Shown: positions 34,148-42,994 of the stretch, piece after piece
How positions within the stretch are numbered: the stretch's first letter is position 1
Layout: each line of letters opens with the position of its first letter
Origin: Microbacterium sp. ProA8
GTDB taxonomy: Bacteria; Actinomycetota; Actinomycetes; Actinomycetales; Microbacteriaceae
Assembly: GCF_039905635.1 (NCBI RefSeq)
Contig: NZ_CP157000.1
Location: 3,224,001 to 3,288,000 of the forward strand
DNA: 64,000 bases
Direction of reading: 5' to 3'
The notes under the pieces: model-generated
Seen by the model: only the letters and a program-made list of their open reading frames with translations
The model's database searches: none
What the model was told of the DNA's origin: nothing
Translations under genes and position numbers: made by a program

Positions 34148-34903
34148 GTGCTCACCCCTCTTCTCGCCGGCCTCGGACTCGGCTTCTCGCTCATCATCGC
34201 CATCGGCGCACAGAACCTCTTCGTGCTGCGCCAGGGCTTGCGCCGCGAGCACGTGTTCGCGGTGGCGGCGATCTGCGCGATCTCGGACGCGATCCTCATC
34301 GCCCTGGGCGTCTCGGGCATCGGCCTGGTGCTGGAGGCGGTGCCGTGGCTGGTCGATGTGGTCCGCTGGGCCGGCGCATTGTTCCTGGTGACGTACGGCG
34401 TGCTGGCCGCACGGCGCGCCTGGAAGCCCACGGGCGCCGCGCTCGGCTCGGGGGACGCGCCGGATGCCGGTGTCGACGTCGAGCCCGCGCTTCGCTCGGG
34501 AGCGCCGTCCACGGCTGCCTCCCGGCACGCCGACGGTCCCCACGACGCGCAGCCGGCCCACGGGTCGACCGTGGGGACGACCTCGCGTCGAGCCACTCCG
34601 GCCCGCACGGCGCTGCTCTCGGTGATCCTCACCTGCCTCGCGCTCACCTGGCTCAACCCGCACGTGTATCTCGACACGGTGTTCCTGCTCGGCACGGTCG
34701 CCAGCACGCACGGCGACGCGCGCTGGCTGTTCGCCGCCGGGGCGATCGCCGCGAGCCTGATCTGGTTCTTCGGCCTCGCCTTCGGCGCGCGACTGCTGAG
34801 CCGCTGGCTCTCGACTCCCCGCGCATGGCGCATTCTCGACGGGGTGATCGCCGTCGTGATGATCGCGCTGGGCGTCTCGCTCGTGCTCCCGACCGCCGGC
34901 TGA
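34148..34903 (+). CDS. lysE: LysE-family basic amino acid exporter
   Basis: The product is 251 residues from a GTG at 34148. LTPLLAGLGLGFSLIIAIGAQNLFVLRQGLRREHV is the family's N-terminal signature (AQNxFVLRQG). Five to six membrane helices are predicted, and CLALTWLNPHVYLDTVFLLG is the second repeat motif. A hydrophilic loop of about 60 residues (roughly 99-160, rich in Ala, Asp, Ser and His) between helices 3 and 4 is longer than usual. It exports L-lysine and L-arginine to prevent toxic build-up when peptides are used. Confidence 0.93.
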   Translation: MLTPLLAGLGLGFSLIIAIGAQNLFVLRQGLRREHVFAVAAICAISDAILIALGVSGIGLVLEAVPWLVDVVRWAGALFLVTYGVLAARRAWKPTGAALGSGDAPDAGVDVEPALRSGAPSTAASRHADGPHDAQPAHGSTVGTTSRRATPARTALLSVILTCLALTWLNPHVYLDTVFLLGTVASTHGDARWLFAAGAIAASLIWFFGLAFGARLLSRWLSTPRAWRILDGVIAVVMIALGVSLVLPTAG

Positions 34904-34910
34904 TCGGGGC

Positions 34911-35264
34911 TCAGCCCTCGATCTGCTCCTTGCGGGCGGTCACGAGGGTGCGCACGACCTCGTCGGGCAGCGGGTGCTCCGGCTGATAACGGATCGTCCC
35001 CTTGTCCAGCCCGATCCCGGGATGCCCCGCCAGCGCGTCGGCGACAGCCGTCACCGCCGCCGGGCTGAACGGGTACACGCCGATGTGCTTCTTGGCGCGC
35101 ATGACCGACACCAGCGGCTTGCCGCGGTACACCAGCGCCGGCATCCCGTATCCGAGCCCCTGTTCGGCGTCGGGGGCGACGTCGCGGGCGATCTCATAGA
35201 TCCGCTCGACGGAGGACCGGTCGGCCGGGTCGAGTTCTGTGAGGAGGTCGTCGACGGTTCCCAT
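34911..35264 (-). CDS. DUF1801/YdhG-like protein
   Basis: The product has 117 residues: LGYGMPALVYRGKPLVSVMRAKKHIGVYPFSPAAV and LDKGTIRYQPEHPLPDEVVRTLV. These are those of the DUF1801 family, which includes the Bacillus Fra iron chaperone. The biochemical role of most members is unknown. It converges with lysE with only a seven-base gap. Confidence 0.8.
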   Translation of the reverse strand: MGTVDDLLTELDPADRSSVERIYEIARDVAPDAEQGLGYGMPALVYRGKPLVSVMRAKKHIGVYPFSPAAVTAVADALAGHPGIGLDKGTIRYQPEHPLPDEVVRTLVTARKEQIEG

Positions 35265-35323
35265 TCCGGCATCCTGTCATTCCGCTCTCGCCCGCGACAC
35301 CCCGCGCGCGGCACGATGGAGGC

Positions 35324-35599
35324 ATGAGACGCGTGCACGTGATGGTTCGCGGCGAGGTGCAGGGCGTGGGGTACCGCTACACGATGCGCATGATCGCGCG
35401 GGACGCCGGGCTCGCCGGCTGGGTGCGCAACCGCGCCGACGGCTCGGTCGAGGCCGAGCTGGAGGGCACGCCCGACCAGGTCGACGAGGTGCTCGCCTGG
35501 ATGGCCGAGGGACCGCCCGGCGCGCGCGTCGATTCGGCGACGGTGACGGATGCCGAGCCCACCGGGGAGCGCGGCTTCGAGGTGCGGCCGACCGGCTGA
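35324..35599 (+). CDS. acyP: Acylphosphatase
   Basis: The product has 91 residues. The catalytic arginine lies in GEVQGVGYRY (Arg18) and the asparagine in GWVRNRADGSVE (Asn36), matching the acylphosphatase signature motifs. It hydrolyses carboxyl-phosphate bonds such as acetyl phosphate or 1,3-bisphosphoglycerate. The ATG at 35324 has GGAGG very close; an ATG six codons later is possible. Confidence 0.93.
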   Translation: MRRVHVMVRGEVQGVGYRYTMRMIARDAGLAGWVRNRADGSVEAELEGTPDQVDEVLAWMAEGPPGARVDSATVTDAEPTGERGFEVRPTG

Positions 35600-35628
35600 C
35601 ACGCACCCTGGGCGCGCTCGGCACGGCC

Positions 35629-36444
35629 TCAGTCGTCGAGCGGGTGGAGGATGCGGTCGACGAAGCGACGCGTGCGCTCCTCCTGCGGGTTGGTGAAGAG
35701 CTGCCTCGGGGCACCGCGCTCGACGATCACGCCGTGGTCGAAGAACAGCACCTCATCGGCGACCTGGCGCGCGAACCCGAGCTCATGCGTCACGATCACC
35801 ATCGTCCAGCCCTCGTCAGCCAGTTCCTTCAGCACGACCAGCACCTCGCCGACGAGTTCGGGATCCAGCGCACTGGTCGGCTCGTCGAAGAGCAGCAGCT
35901 GCGGCCGCAGAGCGAGCGCGCGGACGATTCCGACCCGCTGTTGCTGACCTCCCGACAGCTGGAACGGAAAGGCGTCGCGCTTCTCCGTCAGCCCGACACG
36001 CTCGAGAAGTGCGTCGGCCCTGGCGATCGCGTCCGCCTTGGGCACACGATGGGCGTGCACCGGCCCCTCGATCACATTCTGGAGCACCGTTCGGTGCGGA
36101 AAGAGGTTGTGGTGCTGGAAGACCATCGCCGAACGGTCTCGCAGCGCCGCGCGATCGACCTTCGAGATGCGAGCCGAGAAGTCCAGCAAGGGGCCGCCGT
36201 CGAAGTCCACGACGCCCGCGTCAGGCGTCTCGAGGCCGTTGAGCGAGCGCAGGACGGTGGTCTTCCCCGACCCGCTCGGACCGATGAGCACCAAGACCTC
36301 GCCACGCCGCACGGAGAAGTCGACACCGTCGAGCACGCGATTCGAGCCGAAGCTCTTCGTGAGGCCGCTGACCTCCAGCAGAGGCCGATCGTCGGCCGGC
36401 GACGGCGGCGCGAGCGGATCGGCCGGGAACTCAGTGGGCGACAT
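35629..36444 (-). CDS. Polar amino acid ABC transporter ATPase (GlnQ/TcyN type)
   Basis: The product has 271 residues with a single cassette: VLIGPSGSGKTTVLRSLNGLETPD (Walker A), FQLSGGQQQRVGIVRALAL (signature), LLLFDEPTSALDPELVGEVL (Walker B) and VTHELGFARQVADEV (switch His). The long-form signature matches the polar amino acid subfamily. It overlaps the permease stop by 14 bases and has GGAGAGGAGG upstream. Confidence 0.93.
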   Translation of the reverse strand: MSPTEFPADPLAPPSPADDRPLLEVSGLTKSFGSNRVLDGVDFSVRRGEVLVLIGPSGSGKTTVLRSLNGLETPDAGVVDFDGGPLLDFSARISKVDRAALRDRSAMVFQHHNLFPHRTVLQNVIEGPVHAHRVPKADAIARADALLERVGLTEKRDAFPFQLSGGQQQRVGIVRALALRPQLLLFDEPTSALDPELVGEVLVVLKELADEGWTMVIVTHELGFARQVADEVLFFDHGVIVERGAPRQLFTNPQEERTRRFVDRILHPLDD

Positions 36445-37102
36445 ATCGGTCGAGCCTCCTCTCCACGGCGCTCTGCCCGGTCGAGAGGACCAGGCAGAAG
36501 ATCCAGTAGATGAACGCGGCCTCCAGATAGATCACCATGAACTCGAACGTGAACGCAGCGATCTGCTGGGCCTCACGGAAGAGCTCCGAGACCAGGATCA
36601 GCGATGCCAGCGAGCTGTCCTTCACGAGCGAGATGAAGGTGTTCGACAGCGGTGGCACCGACACGCGCGCCGCCTGCGGGAGCACGATGCGTGCGAGCGT
36701 GCGCCCGTGCGAGAAACCCACCGTGTGCCCGGCCTCCCACTGTCCTTTGGGCACCGACAGGATCGCCGCGCGGATCACCTCGGCGGCGTATCCCCCGACG
36801 TTGAGCGAGAAGGCGATGATCGCGGCGGGCCACGGATCGATGACGACGCCGACCGATGGCAGCCCGTAGAAGATCACGAAGAGCTGCACAAGCAGCGGCG
36901 TGCCGCGGATCACCGAGATGTAGAACCTGGCGATGTTCGACACGACGGGGTTCGACGACAGCCGCATGAGCGCCACAGCGAGCGCCAGCACGAGTCCGAT
37001 CGCGAACGAGGCCAACGCGAGCGGGATCGTGCCCGTCAGGCCTGCCCCCAGCAGCGGCAGGAATGAGTCCACCACCAGCGTCCAGGTGTTCCCGTCATCC
37101 AT
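36431..37102 (-). CDS. Polar amino acid ABC transporter permease
   Basis: The product has 223 residues and five membrane helices. FYISVIRGTPLLVQLFVIFYGLPSVGV and AIIAFSLNVGGYAAEVIRAAILSVPKGQWEAGHTVGFS are the HEQRO motifs of the His/Glu/Gln/Arg permease family. It would act as a homodimer with the ATPase and binding protein of this three-gene operon. GGGGAGGGG precedes its start. Confidence 0.93.
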   Translation of the reverse strand: MDDGNTWTLVVDSFLPLLGAGLTGTIPLALASFAIGLVLALAVALMRLSSNPVVSNIARFYISVIRGTPLLVQLFVIFYGLPSVGVVIDPWPAAIIAFSLNVGGYAAEVIRAAILSVPKGQWEAGHTVGFSHGRTLARIVLPQAARVSVPPLSNTFISLVKDSSLASLILVSELFREAQQIAAFTFEFMVIYLEAAFIYWIFCLVLSTGQSAVERRLDRYVAH

Positions 37103-37174
37103 TGACGATCCCCTCCCCGCAGTCGGCGGGCCGCCCGCGCCGCATCCGACGGCAGGCGGTTCACGCCGGATGGC

Positions 37175-37975
37175 CTACTGAGTGACGTCGGCCCCGAAGT
37201 ACTTGTCGCTGATCTCTGCGAGCACGCCTTCCTCACGCAGCTCGGCGAGCGCTTCATCCACCGCGTCGACGAGGGCGGTCTTGTCCTTGGTGAAGGCGAA
37301 CGCGTTCCGTGCGGGGTCGTCCGTCTCCGCCGCGATCTTGAGACCGGTCGGGCCCTCGCTCTTCTCGTAGTCGAGGAAGGTGAGGTTGTCGTTGATCGTC
37401 GCGTCGACGCGCCCCTGCTGCAGCAGAGCGACGGCCTGAGCCCACCCCTCGACGGCCTCGACGGTGGCGCCGCTCTCCTGGGCGAGCTCGTACCAGTTGC
37501 TCTGGAGCGACTGGGCCGTGGTCTTGCCTTCGAGGTCGGCGAAGCTCGTGATCGAGTCGTCGTCCTCGAGCACGACGATCACGCCGGGCGAGACGGTGTA
37601 CGGCTCGCTGAACAGGTACTTCTCCTCGCGCTCGGGGTTGATGGACACCTGATTCGCGATGACGTCGAAGCGCCCGGCGTCGAGGCCCGCGAAGATCGCA
37701 TCCCACTGGGTCTCCTGGAACTCGACCTCCAGTCCGAGCTTGTCTGCGACGGCCTCGGCGATCTCGACGTCGAAGCCGACGAGCTCGCCCGACTCGTCGT
37801 GGAACGTGAACGGGCGGTAGGTGCCCTCGGTGGCAACCGTCAGCGTGCCGTCAGTCACGAGGCCGAGGTCGTCGCCTTCTGCGGTCGACGCAGGATCGGC
37901 GGAGCCGCCGCTGCACGCCGTGAGAGCAAGGGCGGCGGTGGCTGCGAGAACGAGGGCGGCGAGGCGACGCGGCAT
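37175..37975 (-). CDS. Amino acid ABC transporter substrate-binding lipoprotein (cystine-type candidate)
   Basis: The product has 266 residues with a lipoprotein signal (AALALTAC). The family 3 solute-binding pattern is LTVATEGTYRPFTFHDESGELVGFDVEIAEAVADKLG, then WDAIFAGLDAGRFDVIANQVSINPEREEKYLFSEPY. The NQVSINPER stretch resembles cystine-binding proteins (TcyA/TcyJ), so L-cystine is a fair guess; other polar amino acids remain possible. It heads the operon 37975 to 35629. Confidence 0.88.
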   Translation of the reverse strand: MPRRLAALVLAATAALALTACSGGSADPASTAEGDDLGLVTDGTLTVATEGTYRPFTFHDESGELVGFDVEIAEAVADKLGLEVEFQETQWDAIFAGLDAGRFDVIANQVSINPEREEKYLFSEPYTVSPGVIVVLEDDDSITSFADLEGKTTAQSLQSNWYELAQESGATVEAVEGWAQAVALLQQGRVDATINDNLTFLDYEKSEGPTGLKIAAETDDPARNAFAFTKDKTALVDAVDEALAELREEGVLAEISDKYFGADVTQ

Positions 37976-38092
37976 GAGTGGTTCCTGGGGTCGTGGCGGC
38001 GGAAGGGCGATCCGCGGGGACGTTCCAGTACAACACGGCCCACGGCGCCCTGGGCAGCCGTGTGACGCTCCGTTGCTGACCCGGGGGGCGTC

Positions 38093-39154
38093 TCACCGCG
38101 TGTCGGGGCCGCCGGGGAGGCCTTCCGCCAACTCAGCGAAGACCTCCGCCGCATCGTCGCTCGTCGATAGGCCGGCTGCCTGGCCCGCCCACAGTGACAC
38201 GAGGTCGCCGTCGCCGCGTCGCCCGGCCTCCGCACGGAACTGCCCGGTGAGCCAGTTCTGCGGGGGGAACGGCGCGATGACGCCGGACGTCTCGATCGTG
38301 CGCATCGCGCGGTTCGGGATGCCGCGAGCCAGCCGGCCGCTCATCGCCCGCGTGAGAACGGTGGCGGTGTCCGCGGCACCCTGAATGGCTTGGCGGTGCG
38401 CGTCGGTCGCGGCCGACTGGCGCGTGCGGAGGAACGCCGAGCCGACCTGCACGCCCGCAGCGCCGAGTGCGAACGCGGCGGCGACGCCCCGCCGATCGGC
38501 GATGCCGCCCGCCGCGATCACCGGGACGTCCACCGCGTCGACCACCTGAGGCACGAGGGCGAACGTGCCGACGAGCGAGTGCTCGGCCGGTTGCCGGAAC
38601 GAGACGCGGTGACCGCCGGCCTCTGCGCCGGTGGCGACGATCGCGTCGACGCCGGCAGCGCCGAGCGCGACGGCCTCCGCGACGGTGGTCGCGGTGCCGA
38701 TGACACGGATGCCGCGGCTGCGGGCCGCGGCGAGGAGCTTCTCGGACGGCACGCCGAAGACCACGCTCAACGCCGCGGGCGCCGCATCCAGCACCGCGGT
38801 CAGCTGGGAGTCGAGGTCGGGCAGGAACTCGATCGGCGGCGTGGGAGGCACGAGGCCGACCTCGTCGTACAGCGGCGTGAGCGCCTCGATGGCGGGGGCC
38901 AGGTCGATTTCGCCCGGCGTGATCTCGTCGCCCGTCGGAAGCCAGAGGTTGACGGCGAACGGACGCGAGGTCGCGGACCGCAGTGCCGCGATGGTGTCGC
39001 TGATGCGGTCGGCCGAGTAGCCGTAGAGTCCGTACGATCCGAGTCCTCCGGCCTCGCTGACCGCAGCGGTCAGCTCGACCGACGACAAGCCGCCGAAAGG
39101 TCCCAGCACGATCGGCGCGTCGATCCCGAACAGGTCCTGCAGCGTCGTGGCCAT
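38093..39154 (-). CDS. Nitronate monooxygenase-family flavoprotein
   Basis: The product has 353 residues. LFGIDAPIVLGPFGGLSSVELTAAVSEAGGLG, VDAIVATGAEAGGHR, VPVIAAGGIADRRGVAAAFALGAAGVQVGSAFL form the FMN-binding TIM barrel of nitronate monooxygenases (formerly 2-nitropropane dioxygenase). It oxidises alkyl nitronates such as propionate 3-nitronate, or acts as a related flavin reductase. Its promoter looks leaderless: TAGCGT (39161-39166) lies six bases before the ATG. Confidence 0.9.
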   Translation of the reverse strand: MATTLQDLFGIDAPIVLGPFGGLSSVELTAAVSEAGGLGSYGLYGYSADRISDTIAALRSATSRPFAVNLWLPTGDEITPGEIDLAPAIEALTPLYDEVGLVPPTPPIEFLPDLDSQLTAVLDAAPAALSVVFGVPSEKLLAAARSRGIRVIGTATTVAEAVALGAAGVDAIVATGAEAGGHRVSFRQPAEHSLVGTFALVPQVVDAVDVPVIAAGGIADRRGVAAAFALGAAGVQVGSAFLRTRQSAATDAHRQAIQGAADTATVLTRAMSGRLARGIPNRAMRTIETSGVIAPFPPQNWLTGQFRAEAGRRGDGDLVSLWAGQAAGLSTSDDAAEVFAELAEGLPGGPDTR

Positions 39155-39224
39155 ACCCCGACGCTACCCCGCTCGCCGGTGGCTGGGCACCTGCGTGCGG
39201 CAGGACGAGAAGGGCGGTACGACG

Positions 39225-39254
39225 AAGGGGCCCCACCCGAAGGTGGAGCCCCTT
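39225..39254 (-). terminator. Hairpin terminator after rplA
   Basis: Thirteen-base arms (39225-39237 and 39242-39254) pair with one mismatch around a four-base loop that reads TTCG on the coding strand. It lies 21 bases past the rplA stop. Confidence 0.65.
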
Positions 39255-39275
39255 GCGTGCGAATCCGACGACGCG

Positions 39276-39968
39276 TCAGACGATCGCGTTGACGTCCAGC
39301 GGGATGCCGGGGCCGAACGTGGTCGACACGGCACCCTTCTGGATGTAGCGACCCTTCGAGCTCGAGGGCTTCAGGCGCACGATCTCTTCGAGCGCGACCT
39401 TCAGGTTCTCGTCGAGCTGCTCCTCCGAGAAGGACGCCTTTCCGACGACGAAGTGCACGTTGGCGTGCTTGTCGACGCGGAACTCGATCTTGCCGCCCTT
39501 GATCTCCTCCACGGCCTTGGCCGGGTTGGGGGTCACGGTGCCGGTCTTGGGGTTCGGCATGAGGCCACGGGGGCCGAGCACCTTACCCAGTCGACCGACC
39601 TGGCCCATGAGCTCGGGCGTCGAGACGGCCGCGTCGAACGCGGTCCAGCCACCGGCGACACGCTCGATGAGCTCGGCGCCGCCGACCTCGTCCGCACCCG
39701 CGGCGATCGCGGCCTCAGCGGCCGGACCCGTCGCGAACACGATGACGCGGGCGGTCTTGCCGGTGCCGTGCGGGAGGATGACGGTGCCGCGCACCATCTG
39801 GTCGGCCTTGCGGGGGTCGACCGAGAGCTTCAGCGCGACCTCGACGGTCGAGTCGAACTTGGCCGAGCCGGTCTGCTTCGCGAGCGCGACGGCTTCGGTG
39901 GGGCTGTAGAACTTGTCTGCCTCGATCTTGGCAGCAGCGGCCTTGAAGGCCTTGGACTTGGTAGCCAT
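39276..39968 (-). CDS. rplA: 50S ribosomal protein L1
   Basis: The product has 230 residues. [51 protein letters not shown] N-terminus and the signature [25 protein letters not shown] mark L1. It binds the L1 stalk of 23S rRNA and often represses its own operon. It follows rplK by 14 bases, with GGGGAAGAGGAAAC as ribosome site, and is ended by a hairpin at 39225-39254. Confidence 0.98.
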   Translation of the reverse strand: MATKSKAFKAAAAKIEADKFYSPTEAVALAKQTGSAKFDSTVEVALKLSVDPRKADQMVRGTVILPHGTGKTARVIVFATGPAAEAAIAAGADEVGGAELIERVAGGWTAFDAAVSTPELMGQVGRLGKVLGPRGLMPNPKTGTVTPNPAKAVEEIKGGKIEFRVDKHANVHFVVGKASFSEEQLDENLKVALEEIVRLKPSSSKGRYIQKGAVSTTFGPGIPLDVNAIV

Positions 39969-39982
39969 GTTTCCTCTTCCCC

Positions 39983-40414
39983 TCAGTCCTCGACCGTGAT
40001 GCCCATGGAACGGGCGGTGCCGGCGATGATCTTCGAGGCGGCCTCGATGTCGTTCGCGTTCAGGTCGGGCTGCTTCGCCTCGGCGATCTGACGCACCTGC
40101 TCCTTGGTGAGCTTGGCGACCTTGACCGTGTGAGGGGTGGCGGAGCCTCGCTGGACGCCCGCAGCCTTCTTGATGAGCTCAGCGGCCGGCGGGGTCTTCA
40201 GGATGAACGTGAAGCTGCGGTCCTCGTAGACGGTGATCTCCACGGGGATGACGTTGCCGCGCTGCGACTCGGTCGCGGCGTTGTACGCCTTGCAGAACTC
40301 CATGATGTTGACGCCATGCTGACCGAGCGCGGGCCCGATCGGCGGCGCCGGGTTGGCGGCGCCGGCGTTGATCTGAAGCTTGATCAGGCCGGTCACCTTC
40401 TTCTTCGGTGCCAT
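39983..40414 (-). CDS. rplK: 50S ribosomal protein L11
   Basis: The product has 143 residues. [44 protein letters not shown] N-terminus and the C-terminal rRNA-binding [12 protein letters not shown] are diagnostic. The proline-rich loop near residues 20-27 is where thiopeptide antibiotics act and where RelA activation is sensed. It lies 104 bases downstream of nusG and directly upstream of rplA. Confidence 0.98.
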   Translation of the reverse strand: MAPKKKVTGLIKLQINAGAANPAPPIGPALGQHGVNIMEFCKAYNAATESQRGNVIPVEITVYEDRSFTFILKTPPAAELIKKAAGVQRGSATPHTVKVAKLTKEQVRQIAEAKQPDLNANDIEAASKIIAGTARSMGITVED

Positions 40415-40518
40415 TCTTCTTTCCTTTCATTCGAGCGGATGCCGTATGCCATCCGTTCTCCCGCGCACTCGGCGTTTCCGAGCAGCGGTTCCCCCGGGAA
40501 GACCCGGGAAGTCTTGTG

Positions 40519-41664
40519 TCAGAGTTTGGTGACCTGGTCGAAGCTGAGCTCGACCGGGGTCTCGCGCTCGAAGAGCGAGACGAGGACCGTGAGCTTGCCG
40601 CTCTCAGGCTTGATCTCGCTGATCGTGCCGGGCAGGCCCGCGAACGAGCCCTCCTTGATCGTGATGGTCTCGCCGACCTCGAAGTCGACCTCGGCCGGGA
40701 TGACGCGGGTCGCGGCGGCGGCGCCCTTCTTGGCCGCACCGCCCTTGGCGCCGGCGACCTCCTTGACCTCGACGAGGCTCTTCAGCATGTTGAAGGCCTC
40801 CTCGAAGCGCAGCGGCGTCGGGTTGTGGGCGTTGCCGACGAAGCCGGTCACGCCGGGCGTGTGACGCACGACCGACCAGGTGTCCTCGTTCAGGTCCATG
40901 CGCACGAGCACGTAGCCGGGGATCCGGACGCGCGTGACCATCTTGCGCTGACCGTTCTTGATCTCGACGACGTCCTCCATCGGGACCTCGATCTGGTAGA
41001 TGTCGTCCTCGACCTCGAGCGTCGACTTGCGCTGCTCGATGTTGGCCTTCACCTTGCGCTCGAAGCCGGCGTAGGAGTGGATGACGTACCACTTGCCCGG
41101 GAGGGTGCGCAGCTCGGCGCGGAACGCCTCGTAGGGGTCCTCGTCCTCGTCGTCCGAGTCCTCGTCGGCGTCGTCCTCGAGCTCGGGAGCCTCTGCGGCG
41201 TCAGCCGGGGAGACCGATGCCTCGACCTCGTCCACGACGGCGGCTGCGGCATCCACCTCTTCGACGAAGTCCTCGTCGAGCTCGGGCTCGTCCTCGTCGC
41301 CGTTCACGTCGGGACCGTCGTACGGGGTCACCTCGTCGGCGGCCTCGGCCGCGCGCTCGGCGACCTCCTCCGCGAGGGAGTCGTTGATCACCTCGGCTGC
41401 CGCCTCGGTCTCTGCCGTCTCGTCAAGATTGAGAGCGTCGTTCACGATCGCGTCCGCCTCCGGGTCGTCGATGTCGATGTCGTCCAGGTCGGCGTCGTCT
41501 TCGTCTTCGTCACCGTCGTCGACGATGTGGATCGCGACGTGCTCGGCGGCCTCGACGGACCGCTCCTCCGCCGCGAGGACGTTGCCCTCCTGGGCTTCGT
41601 CGTCCTCCGAGGACTGCTCTGCGGCGGTCGCCCAATCGGCGTCGTCGACATATCTTTCAGTCAC
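40519..41664 (-). CDS. nusG: Transcription termination/antitermination factor NusG with long acidic N-terminal extension
   Basis: The protein has 381 residues, about twice the size of E. coli NusG. The NGN domain begins only at about residue 190 ([21 protein letters not shown]) and continues through [15 protein letters not shown] and [10 protein letters not shown]. An Ala/Gly/Lys linker and the KOW domain ([24 protein letters not shown], about 325-345) follow. Residues 1-188 are disordered-looking and highly acidic, with many runs of Asp and Glu and Ala-Glu-rich spans. Shorter acidic extensions are known in other actinobacterial NusG proteins. The GTG at 41664 has GGAAGAG upstream. Confidence 0.95.
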   Translation of the reverse strand: MTERYVDDADWATAAEQSSEDDEAQEGNVLAAEERSVEAAEHVAIHIVDDGDEDEDDADLDDIDIDDPEADAIVNDALNLDETAETEAAAEVINDSLAEEVAERAAEAADEVTPYDGPDVNGDEDEPELDEDFVEEVDAAAAVVDEVEASVSPADAAEAPELEDDADEDSDDEDEDPYEAFRAELRTLPGKWYVIHSYAGFERKVKANIEQRKSTLEVEDDIYQIEVPMEDVVEIKNGQRKMVTRVRIPGYVLVRMDLNEDTWSVVRHTPGVTGFVGNAHNPTPLRFEEAFNMLKSLVEVKEVAGAKGGAAKKGAAAATRVIPAEVDFEVGETITIKEGSFAGLPGTISEIKPESGKLTVLVSLFERETPVELSFDQVTKL

Positions 41665-41749
41665 GTGAGTTCTCTTCCGTTCCGTCCGCTGCCGGACCTG
41701 CGGTCCGCCCGTGTCGTGGCTCCTGGCATCAGGCCGAAGCGCTCGGGGA

Positions 41750-42028
41750 TCAGGCGGGCACTCCGAAGACGTACGTCGTGATCCACACGAACAGCACGTC
41801 CAGGCCGTAGACGAGTGCCATCATGACGACGACGAAGCCGAGCACCACCGCCGTGTACTTCAGCAGCTCCTGGCGCGTCGGGGTGACGACCTTGCGGAGC
41901 TCGGCGAAGACCTGACGGACGAACAGGGCGATACGAGCGAAGACGTTGGGCTTCTTCTCGCGGGGTGCTGCCGTTCCCTCAGCGGGGACGACCTCGCCCT
42001 TCGGCTCGTCCTGAACCATCGATGCCAC
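41750..42028 (-). CDS. secE: Preprotein translocase subunit SecE
   Basis: The product is about 92 residues from the GTG at 42028, chosen because GGAAGG lies seven bases upstream; an ATG at 42019 and a GTG at 42064 are alternatives. A hydrophilic N-terminus is followed by [45 protein letters not shown] text: the conserved amphipathic helix with [10 protein letters not shown] and the single membrane segment. It is the essential clamp of the SecYEG channel. The order tRNA-Trp, secE, nusG, rplK, rplA is conserved in actinobacteria. Confidence 0.95.
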   Translation of the reverse strand: MASMVQDEPKGEVVPAEGTAAPREKKPNVFARIALFVRQVFAELRKVVTPTRQELLKYTAVVLGFVVVMMALVYGLDVLFVWITTYVFGVPA

Positions 42029-42101
42029 CTGATTACCTTCCGTGAGCCGACACGGGTCGACCACATTTTGTTATCAACGCAGGATGTGTTGCGCTGACGC
42101 G

Positions 42102-42174
<73 letters not shown>

Positions 42175-42348
42175 AGAGACCCGGAGGTCTCGTGAAACCC
42201 GCACTCTTCCCCTCTCACCGCGGTTTGAGGATCCGCGCCCGACAACGGGCACGGCGAAAGAATGCAGACTTCAACTGCACGTTCCAGTGTACGGCATGCC
42301 CGCAGGACCCGCGAACCGAGGGCACTCCCGGGCGGGGCGCCCGGCGGG

Positions 42349-42786
42349 TCAGTACTGCTGCACGCCGTAGCGGTCCGGCTCGGGCGCACGCTCTAACGCG
42401 CGGCCCGACAGCGAGGTCGGCTCGACGCGCACATAGGTGTACTTGAGCGTCGGAATCCAGGGGCGCAGGCCCAGCCCGTCCGCGCGCTCGACGTCCTCCG
42501 AGCGCTCCAGCGGATGGGCGCGACCGCGGAGGATCACGCTCCAGGCGTCGGTGTCGGTGTGGTCGTCGACCTCGAAGAGCACCTCGTCGTTGACGGTCAG
42601 CTCGAACAGCTTGCTGCCCTGGGCCGTGCGGAACAGCAGGCTCCGGCCGTCGACGACGTAGTTCACGGGGAAGATGTCGAGCACGTCGCCGACGTGCGTC
42701 ACGAGGCGCCCGAGCTCCTGCGTGCGCAGGCGCTCCCAGCACTGCTCGTCGGAGAGGGCGACGACGGGATCCGGTGTGTCTGCCAT
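42349..42786 (-). CDS. Pyridoxamine 5'-phosphate oxidase-like flavin/F420-binding protein
   Basis: The product has 145 residues. ALSDEQCWERLRTQELGRLVTHVGDVLDIFPVNYVVDGRSLLFRTAQGSKLFEL-like text is the split-barrel fold of small PNPOx-like proteins (common in actinobacteria, binding FMN or F420). It then has VLFEVDDHTDTDAWSVILRGRAHPL. The substrate is unknown. The ATG at 42786 has GGATGGAG upstream. It follows gabD on the same strand after a low-complexity spacer. Confidence 0.88.
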   Translation of the reverse strand: MADTPDPVVALSDEQCWERLRTQELGRLVTHVGDVLDIFPVNYVVDGRSLLFRTAQGSKLFELTVNDEVLFEVDDHTDTDAWSVILRGRAHPLERSEDVERADGLGLRPWIPTLKYTYVRVEPTSLSGRALERAPEPDRYGVQQY

Positions 42787-42866
42787 GACTCCATCCTCGC
42801 GCTCCCGAGTGTCCTGCGACACCCCCGGATGGCGGCAGCGCGGAACGGCGGCGCCGGCCCGCCGCG

Positions 42867-42930
42867 AGCCGCGCGCCGCGCGCCGCGAGGCCGCGAGCCG
42901 CGAGACCGCGAGACCGCGAGACCGAGGACT
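42867..42930. repeat. Short GC-rich tandem repeat
   Basis: Degenerate copies of GCCGCGAG lead into about three copies of GAGACCGC (42902-42925). It lies in the spacer between gabD and the PNPOx-like gene. Replication slippage is the likely origin. Confidence 0.7.
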
Positions 42931-42994
42931 CCCGCCGAGACCGAGAGCGATGCCCTGCGGTTCGACGGGAATCCCCTGTCTCGACGTCGGCGGG

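Noticed and set aside
37976..38092. Riboswitch before the amino acid ABC operon
   Set aside because: GTTCCAGTACAAC-like bases looked suggestive, but I cannot build any known riboswitch fold there.
42867..42930. Possible CRISPR array
   Set aside because: The units are about eight bases, contiguous and have no spacers, so it is a simple tandem repeat.
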